Shown here: one piece after another, positions 15,315 through 19,919 of the stretch
How the letters are laid out: the number at the start of each line of letters is the position of its first letter
Position numbering within the stretch: the stretch's first letter is position 1
Assembly: GCA_964442745.1 (NCBI GenBank)
Contig: CAYUAI010000074.1
Coordinates: 1 to 19,919, forward strand
Reading direction: 5' to 3'
DNA from: CAYUAI01 sp964442745
GTDB lineage: Bacteria > Pseudomonadota > Gammaproteobacteria > S012-40
Length of the DNA: 19,919 bases
Position numbers and translations under genes: made by a program
The notes under the pieces: model-generated
Told to the model about the DNA's origin: nothing
What the model saw: the letters and a program-made list of their open reading frames with translations, nothing else
The model's database searches: none

Positions 15315-15385
15315 GCGCCTATCTTTTCGATCCTTTGAGAGAGATAACCGTTGCTATGGGTCGAAAAGGATCGGGAAATAGGCGC
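15315..15385. repeat. Long stem-loop in the parB leader
   Basis: The left arm (15315-15336, starting gcgcctat) and right arm (15365-15385, ending ataggcgc) can form 21 base pairs, two of them G-U in RNA, with a single bulged c at 15323 and a 28-nt loop. No T tract follows. It could act as an RNA structure or as a cruciform. Confidence 0.65.
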
Positions 15386-15400
15386 AAAATGAGATTTCCG

Positions 15401-15446
15401 TAGTAGGCTTTCCATTCTCGGATAACCTACTAGCTACAGCGAGAAT
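15401..15446 (+). promoter_or_regulatory. Potential H-type pseudoknot just before parB
   Basis: Two 7-bp pairings interlock: tagtagg (15401-15407) with cctacta (15426-15432), and attctcg (15414-15420) with cgagaat (15440-15446). The A-B-A'-B' order with connecting loops of 6, 5 and 7 nt fits an H-type pseudoknot. It ends 11 nt before the parB ATG, and the only purine-rich stretch that could help ribosome binding (GAGAA) is inside the last arm. Confidence 0.5.
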
Positions 15447-15457
15447 TTATTTTCACT

Positions 15458-16276
15458 ATGAAAAGCTACATAGACAAATTTTTAATGCTTGGAATCGAAC
15501 AACTCTACCCAGGCCAATATCAACCAAGAACATCAAAGTCTGAATTTTCAGAAAATTCTCTAAAAAACCTAATACAATCGATTAAAACTTCAGGTGTTGT
15601 GCAACCAATCATTGTTAAAAAAAATTCATTACACCCATCCGATTTTGAAATTATTTCAGGAGAACGACGCTGGCGTGCAGCGCAACTTGCCGGATTAAAG
15701 GAAGTACCAGTTGTAATTCGACGCACGCAAAACCAAGAAATGAATAAACTTGATTCTCTTATTTGCGGTTTAGCAGAGAATATCCATCGTAAGGACTTAA
15801 ATCCTGTGGAAGAGGGGAGGGCGATTCAGCGTCTTCGAGAAGAATTCAAAATACCGATTAAAGATATTTCTACGGTACTTGGTCGAGCACCAGACACAAT
15901 AAGTCACTTATTAAGAGTTTTGTCACTAGATCTTGAAGTACTTGAATCATTGGAAAAACAAAATACCTTTACCCTAGGACATGCAAAGGTATTAGTTGGT
16001 CTACCTATTGACCAACAACGGCACTTAACGCGCCACGTATTAAAAGATAATTTGTCGGTTAGGCAAATAGAGCGGCTTGTTAAAAATACAAAAAAGCAAT
16101 CTAAAACAATCACTATTGATCCTCATATCAAGCAACTCGAGCAACGATTAAATGAACAACTTGCAATTCCGACACAATTACAGTGGAGTAATGGAAAAGG
16201 AAAATTAACTTTCCAATTTAATTCAGTTGATGAACTAGAGCACTTATTAATCAGGTTTAATCTGACAGATTTTTAG
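15458..16276 (+). CDS. parB: Orphan ParB-like CTPase/DNA-binding protein
   Basis: The 272-residue protein has the ParB N-terminal domain with the CTP-binding motifs QPIIVKK, GERRWRA (68-74) and ENIHRKDLNPVEEG (107-120), a helix-turn-helix (about 131-155, IKDISTVLGRAPDTISHLLR) and the middle-domain sequence FTLGHAKVLVGL. The C-terminal third is less conserved, as expected for the dimerisation region. ParB proteins load on parS and slide as CTP-dependent clamps. No parA gene is adjacent, and the usual GLGRGLDALL-type N-terminal motif that contacts ParA is absent, the protein starting only about 12 residues before the LYPGQYQPR motif. It may therefore work without ParA, or with one encoded elsewhere. 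The ATG lacks a good ribosome-binding site. The upstream repeats and parS-like site are probable targets. Confidence 0.88.
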   Translation: MKSYIDKFLMLGIEQLYPGQYQPRTSKSEFSENSLKNLIQSIKTSGVVQPIIVKKNSLHPSDFEIISGERRWRAAQLAGLKEVPVVIRRTQNQEMNKLDSLICGLAENIHRKDLNPVEEGRAIQRLREEFKIPIKDISTVLGRAPDTISHLLRVLSLDLEVLESLEKQNTFTLGHAKVLVGLPIDQQRHLTRHVLKDNLSVRQIERLVKNTKKQSKTITIDPHIKQLEQRLNEQLAIPTQLQWSNGKGKLTFQFNSVDELEHLLIRFNLTDF

Positions 16277-16634
16277 CAGATCACTAGAGAGCCTTCTCAA
16301 TTAACAAGACCTTACTGCCAGCATCTATTCTTTGCTTCGCTAGGTAGAGCGAGTACGGTATTAGGCATTCTCCATCAGCAAGCAATAACATCGCTGATTG
16401 AAAAATAGGCTCAGTTCGCCGGGTTGCACCTAAAAAGCGCCATACTGTGTTGTTTGTCACTTATTTGGAACGACCAAACTTTTCTTTTTACACCTTATTT
16501 GGTTATTTTTCAAACACGTCGGTTCGATCTTGCTAATGGATAATGCCTAAATAAAATTAACTTATCGGCTAAATTTAATAGATTTTATTAAAAATTCGCC
16601 CCTCCATAAAAACAGACCAAAACGATAAAAATAT
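16277..16634. other. Region between parB and the U32 protein gene
   Basis: Its first half holds a 58-codon leftward frame (listed separately). The rest is AT-rich and contains a direct repeat, cacttatttgg and caccttatttgg, near 16458-16495, just upstream of that frame's start, and presumably the promoter of the U32 gene. No RNA gene was seen. Confidence 0.5.
16284..16460 (-). CDS. Candidate small protein convergent to parB, 58 residues
   Basis: A GTG-started frame on the minus strand encodes VTNNTVWRFLGATRRTEPIF at its start and ends AGSKVLLIEKAL. Its composition is protein-like and balanced, unlike the low-complexity shadow frames of this AT-rich window, and it includes an amphipathic ALYL-type stretch (PYSLYLAKQRIDAGSKVL). 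It ends 8 bp from the parB stop. An in-frame stop directly precedes the GTG, and no good ribosome-binding site is visible, so it may be a remnant of a longer gene. I do not recognise the family. Confidence 0.35.
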   Translation of the reverse strand: MTNNTVWRFLGATRRTEPIFQSAMLLLADGECLIPYSLYLAKQRIDAGSKVLLIEKAL

Positions 16635-17939
16635 ATGAATATCGAACTACTTTCTCCTGCCGGCACCCTCAAAAACATGCGTTATGCATTTGCCTATGGT
16701 GCAGATGCGGTATACGCTGGGCAGCCACGTTATAGCTTACGTGTACGAAATAATGATTTCTCAAACGAAAACCTTCGTACTGGCATCCAAGAAGCCCATT
16801 CCCTCAATAAAAAATTTTATTTAGCAAGTAACTTATTACCCCATAATTCAAAAGTTAGAACTTATTTGGCCGACATGCAGCCAATCATGGAGAGGCCCCC
16901 TGACGCGTTGATCATGTCAGATCCAGGTCTCATCATGTTAGTTCGTGAACGTTGGCCAGAGGCCGTCATACATCTCTCGGTGCAAGCAAATACCATGAAC
17001 TATGCCTCGGTGAAATTTTGGTATCGCCAAGGTATATCACGGGTAATATTGTCACGAGAATTATCACTTGATGAAATTGAGGAAATTCGCCAACAATGTC
17101 CTGAGATCGAACTAGAAGTATTTGTGCATGGAGCCTTGTGTATTGCTTATTCAGGTCGGTGTCTATTATCCGGTTATATGAATCATCGAGATCCGAATCA
17201 AGGCACTTGTACAAACGCTTGTCGTTGGAGCTATCGCATACACCAAGCCGTGGAAGATGAAATTGGCGATATAAAAAAAATAACGGATGGTATTTGCCAA
17301 ACCGAACAAACAACATTGGATACCGCTTATCTGCTTGAAGAGGAAAATCGGCCTAGTGAATTTATGCCTATTTTTGAAGATGAACATGGCACTTACATTA
17401 TGAACTCGAAGGATTTACGAGCTGTTCAGCATGTTGAGCGCTTAATAGATATTGGTGTAAATTCACTCAAAATTGAAGGTCGCACCAAGTCGCATTTCTA
17501 TGTGGCTCGTACTGCGCAAGTGTATCGTCAAGCAATTGATAATGTAGCAAAAAATAAATTTTTCGATAAAAATTTGATGGTGGCTCTAGACAGTTTAGCA
17601 AATCGTGGTTACACCGAAGGATTCTATCGACGTCATGTTCCACAAGAATATCAGAACTATCATCAGGGAAGTTCAATCAGCACTCACCAACAATTTGTTG
17701 GTGAAATTATTGGCGTTGATGCTAGTCAAGAGAGATGCCATATTGAAGTAAAAAATAAATTCTCAGTGGGTGATACGTTAGAATGGATGACTCCTGATAG
17801 ATCAGAAAAGCTCCGGTTAAAATACATGGAAGATCTCAAAGGGAATTCCATCGAGGTTGCACCAGGCAGTGGATATACCGTGCAAATACCCATGCCGGAT
17901 TTTGATGTGAACATGGGATTAATCATGAAATATTTATAA
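16635..17939 (+). CDS. trhP: U32 family protein TrhP/YegQ (tRNA hydroxylation)
   Basis: The 434-residue protein begins IELLSPAGTLKNMRYAFAYG and has YGADAVYAGQPRYSLRVR, HLSVQANTMNYASVKFW and the four-cysteine cluster C169, C176, C192 and C196 in HGALCIAYSGRC and GTCTNACRW, followed by SLKIEGRTKSHFYVART. This pattern and length match E. coli YegQ (TrhP), which with prephenate supports formation of 5-hydroxyuridine at tRNA position 34 and is thought to use an iron-sulfur centre bound by these cysteines. It is a cytosolic RNA-modification factor despite the old U32 peptidase name. No clear ribosome-binding site precedes the ATG. The gene stands alone before cysG. Confidence 0.92.
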   Translation: MNIELLSPAGTLKNMRYAFAYGADAVYAGQPRYSLRVRNNDFSNENLRTGIQEAHSLNKKFYLASNLLPHNSKVRTYLADMQPIMERPPDALIMSDPGLIMLVRERWPEAVIHLSVQANTMNYASVKFWYRQGISRVILSRELSLDEIEEIRQQCPEIELEVFVHGALCIAYSGRCLLSGYMNHRDPNQGTCTNACRWSYRIHQAVEDEIGDIKKITDGICQTEQTTLDTAYLLEEENRPSEFMPIFEDEHGTYIMNSKDLRAVQHVERLIDIGVNSLKIEGRTKSHFYVARTAQVYRQAIDNVAKNKFFDKNLMVALDSLANRGYTEGFYRRHVPQEYQNYHQGSSISTHQQFVGEIIGVDASQERCHIEVKNKFSVGDTLEWMTPDRSEKLRLKYMEDLKGNSIEVAPGSGYTVQIPMPDFDVNMGLIMKYL

Positions 17940-18025
17940 TGGCTCAATATTGACCTATAGGTAACAATAAACAAAAACTCGCTTTCGTGAATTAAAATTA
18001 ACACGTAAACCGGATTGTGGCGTAC

Positions 18026-18046
18026 AACCAGGGAACTACCCTGGTT
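18026..18046. terminator. Stem-loop between trhP and cysG
   Basis: aaccaggg (18026-18033) and ccctggtt (18039-18046) form a perfect 8-bp stem with loop aacta. It lies 87 bp after the trhP stop. There is no T tract, so it may be a processing or attenuation structure instead of a terminator. Confidence 0.4.
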
Positions 18047-18121
18047 ATTGACGACGACATACAAGTCTGTGCGAGTGCGCTACCTTAAATGTAAACATCG
18101 GTGGTAAACAGGGTAAAGTTG

Positions 18122-19519
18122 ATGGATGTATTACCAATTTTTTTTAAAGTAAAAGACCAAAATTGTTTAGTCGTGGGCGGTGGTGAAATCGCTTCGAGAA
18201 AAATACGATTGTTGATAAATGCTGGGGCCCGTGTGCATGTTGTTGCACCAACATTAGCTCCCAGTATCAAAAAATTAGTCACCAGGGGTGAGGTTCAGCA
18301 TCGCTGTAGAATATTTGAAGCGGCAGATTTAGACGCAGTAATTTTAGTCATAGCCGCCACCAATCAAAAGCTGATTAATGAACAGATTTCAACGCTAGCT
18401 AAACAGCAAGGATTGCCTGTGAATGTGGTTGATTCCCCTGAGTTATGCAGTTTTTTTGTGCCTTCTATTATTGATCGTTCACCGATTATCGTTGCGGTAT
18501 CGTCAGGCGGTGCTTCACCGGTACTTGCTCGCTTACTTCGGGCACGATTAGAAACAGTTATCCCCGCCTCATATGGACGCCTTGCGCATTTAGTCAAAGG
18601 ATTTAGAGAAGAAGCAAAAAAGCGCTTTCAAGATATTAGTATTCGCCGTCGGTTTTGGGAGCAAGTGTTACAAGGACCCATTGCAGAAATGATGTTTTCG
18701 GGGCAAGAGCAATTAGCTCATCAGGCCTTGCAACAGGCATTAAATGAAAATTCTAACAATATTGATAAACGAGGTGAAGTCTATTTAGTGGGGGCTGGTC
18801 CCGGTGATCCTGATTTGTTAACGTTTCGTGCGTTGCGATTATTGCAGCAAGCCGATGTGATTGTGTATGATCGTTTAGTTTCCGCGCCGGTGCTTGAATT
18901 AGCCAGACGTGATGCCGAACGCATTTATGTGGGTAAAAAGCGCAATGAGCATACTGTACCGCAAGAGAAAATTAATCAATTACTCGCCCGCTTAGCGAAA
19001 GAAGGCAAACGCGTTGTTCGACTCAAAGGCGGCGATCCTTTTATTTTTGGACGGGGCGGCGAAGAAATTAGTACACTTATGGAGGAGGGTGTTACTTTTC
19101 AAGTGGTGCCTGGTATTACTGCCGCGTCGGGTTGTTCAGCGTATGCAGGTATTCCCTTAACACATCGAGATTATTCACAATCGGTAGTGTTTGCCACCGG
19201 CCATCTTAAAGACGATTCGGTTAATTTAAATTGGTCGTCCTTGGCACAGCCTCAACAAACCATTGTTTTTTACATGGGGCTTATCGGATTAAAAGTCATT
19301 TGCCAGCAACTTATTAATCACGGACTCGCACCGATTACCCCTATTGCAGTCATCCAACAAGGCACGACTCCAAACCAAAAAATATTGATTGCCACCCTAG
19401 AGACTATGTCCTGGGTTTGTGATGAATCTAAGCTTCAACCCCCGACCTTAATCATCGTTGGAGACGTGGTGAAACTTCACAATAAGTTGGCTTGGTTTGA
19501 GGGGTCGGTTAAACTCTGA
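18122..19519 (+). CDS. cysG: Sirohaem synthase CysG (fused, three activities)
   Basis: The 465-residue protein joins a precorrin-2 dehydrogenase/sirohydrochlorin ferrochelatase module (about 1-150) to a uroporphyrinogen III methyltransferase (about 217-460). Visible motifs are the NAD-binding VVGGGEIASRKI, catalytic D104 in VVDSPEL, S128 in SSGGASPVLARLLR, then VYLVGAGPGDPDLLT, IVYDRLVS, GGDPFIFGRGGEE, VVPGITAASGCSAYAGIPLTH and FYMGL. It converts uroporphyrinogen III to sirohaem, the cofactor of sulfite and nitrite reductases, which suits the sulfur genes in the window. The frame extends to a GTG at 18101, but ATG 18122 is preceded by AGGG at 18109-18112 and matches the family's usual start MDxLPIF. 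Confidence 0.95.
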   Translation: MDVLPIFFKVKDQNCLVVGGGEIASRKIRLLINAGARVHVVAPTLAPSIKKLVTRGEVQHRCRIFEAADLDAVILVIAATNQKLINEQISTLAKQQGLPVNVVDSPELCSFFVPSIIDRSPIIVAVSSGGASPVLARLLRARLETVIPASYGRLAHLVKGFREEAKKRFQDISIRRRFWEQVLQGPIAEMMFSGQEQLAHQALQQALNENSNNIDKRGEVYLVGAGPGDPDLLTFRALRLLQQADVIVYDRLVSAPVLELARRDAERIYVGKKRNEHTVPQEKINQLLARLAKEGKRVVRLKGGDPFIFGRGGEEISTLMEEGVTFQVVPGITAASGCSAYAGIPLTHRDYSQSVVFATGHLKDDSVNLNWSSLAQPQQTIVFYMGLIGLKVICQQLINHGLAPITPIAVIQQGTTPNQKILIATLETMSWVCDESKLQPPTLIIVGDVVKLHNKLAWFEGSVKL

Positions 19520-19919
19520 ATTTATTTTTTCAACTTTATTTTTAAACTACCATATATCGATATTAATATGTTTAATACCAGTCAGTGTTTTTTGTGGGTA
19601 GTGAAATTTTTTAAGGCCAATCATCATAAGAAAAACAACCGCGTGATTTACATCATTTGATTAACATGGAGCCAAGTATCATATTTATTGATATTAGTAT
19701 ACCTGATGATCTATAGAGTCCTATAGTTAAGAATTCAATATGATACTTGACCCATATTTTCATGCATATTGTTTGCAAGGTGATGCGTATTACAAGACGC
19801 CTGATAAAATAACAGGGAGTATAAAGTGAGTGTAATCGTATATGCGTGGAAAAATTCATCATCTGATATACCCTAGCTCGTCCTTAGTTTTATACACTAC
19901 AGTGTAACAAATCTTATTC
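19520..19919. other. Intergenic region at the right edge
   Basis: The region is AT-rich and holds the inverted repeat at 19673-19749. A leftward frame crossing that repeat has no ribosome-binding site and low-complexity composition and is not credited. The next gene lies beyond the window. Confidence 0.5.
19673..19749. repeat. 13-bp perfect inverted repeat, 77-bp unit
   Basis: caagtatcatatt (19673-19685) and aatatgatacttg (19737-19749) are exact reverse complements separated by 51 bp. It lies about 150 bp after cysG. Candidate identities are a small MITE or an extended transcription-control hairpin. Confidence 0.5.

Larger units (their letters stand above)
14046..15457. other. 1.4-kb repeat-rich non-coding region upstream of parB
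   Basis: No reliable gene is present. Between the dioxygenase stop and parB lie, in order, a 169-bp hairpin element, a very AT-rich segment with dyads, a 138-bp tandem duplication, seven iteron-like repeats, CCTGTA repeats, a CACGTG near-palindrome, a long stem-loop and a potential pseudoknot. TTATCCAAA at 14550-14558 is one base from the DnaA-box consensus, and TGTGGATTT at 14928-14936 is a weaker inverse match. Together these features resemble an origin or centromere region. Confidence 0.6.

Noticed and set aside
16635..17939. Secreted collagenase or peptidase
   Set aside because: The U32 name is historical; there is no signal peptide and the cysteine pattern matches the tRNA-modifying TrhP group.
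19653..19862. 69-codon leftward frame at the right edge
   Set aside because: It runs through the inverted repeat and an AT-rich tract, with no ribosome-binding site and no recognisable pattern.
19865..19877. gatataccctagc resembling the left end of the element at 2993
   Set aside because: Similarity ends after about 13 bases with one missing base, and no partner arm is visible before the window ends.

Overview
The window is AT-rich (about 40% G+C by eye) bacterial chromosome with dense, mostly single-gene or two- to three-gene transcription units. Gene content (a TrhP/YegQ-type U32 protein, CysG-type sirohaem synthase fused as in enterobacteria, a YgaP-like rhodanese, DUF2780 and DUF2461 proteins, a LysM/TPR lipoprotein, a di-haem cytochrome c peroxidase lipoprotein) points to a gammaproteobacterium. 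Sulfur-handling genes (rhodanese, persulfide dioxygenase, sirohaem synthase) would suit a sulfur-metabolising lineage, but the sequence alone does not fix the genus.

Layout. 1-376: non-coding except for a possible 23-24 residue membrane peptide. 377-1918 (+): DUF4080-type B12-binding radical SAM protein, overlapping by 4 bp the end of a leftward pair, DUF2461 (1915-2610) and WGR (2663-2911). 2993-3154: a MITE-like element with 26-bp terminal inverted repeats. 3314-4651 (-): LysM/TPR lipoprotein. 4820-6253 (-): MocR-type regulator, divergent from a tight operon 6366-9081 (+) encoding a class IV (branched-chain type) aminotransferase, an atypical ArgC and a PhzF-family protein; a 13-bp direct repeat spaced by three helical turns lies between them and is a strong candidate MocR operator. 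9151-9615 (-): DUF2780 lipoprotein. 9996-11846 (-): lipoprotein with PKD-like, proline-rich and di-haem peroxidase modules. 12583-13110 and 13359-14045 (+): rhodanese-DUF2892 and ETHE1-type persulfide dioxygenase, the first behind a clear sigma-70 promoter whose -10 box is covered by an AT-rich dyad. 16635-17939 (+): TrhP-type U32 protein. 18122-19519 (+): sirohaem synthase.

The most unusual part is 14046-16460. An orphan ParB-like CTPase/DNA-binding protein (15458-16276), with no ParA gene beside it and without the usual N-terminal ParA-contact motif, is preceded by 1.4 kb of non-coding DNA. That DNA holds a large imperfect hairpin element, a nearly identical 138-bp tandem duplication with a 10-bp-arm palindrome at its junction, several AT-rich dyads, seven tandem iteron-like repeats at 21-22 bp spacing, a cluster of CCTGTA repeats at mostly 9-bp spacing, a CACGTG-centred near-palindrome resembling parS at its core, a 21-bp stem-loop and a sequence able to form an H-type pseudoknot just before the parB start codon. 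A previously unlisted 58-codon reading frame converges on parB. This looks like a centromere- or origin-like module, perhaps the remains of an integrated replicon or a dedicated ParB-DNA system; that interpretation is inference.
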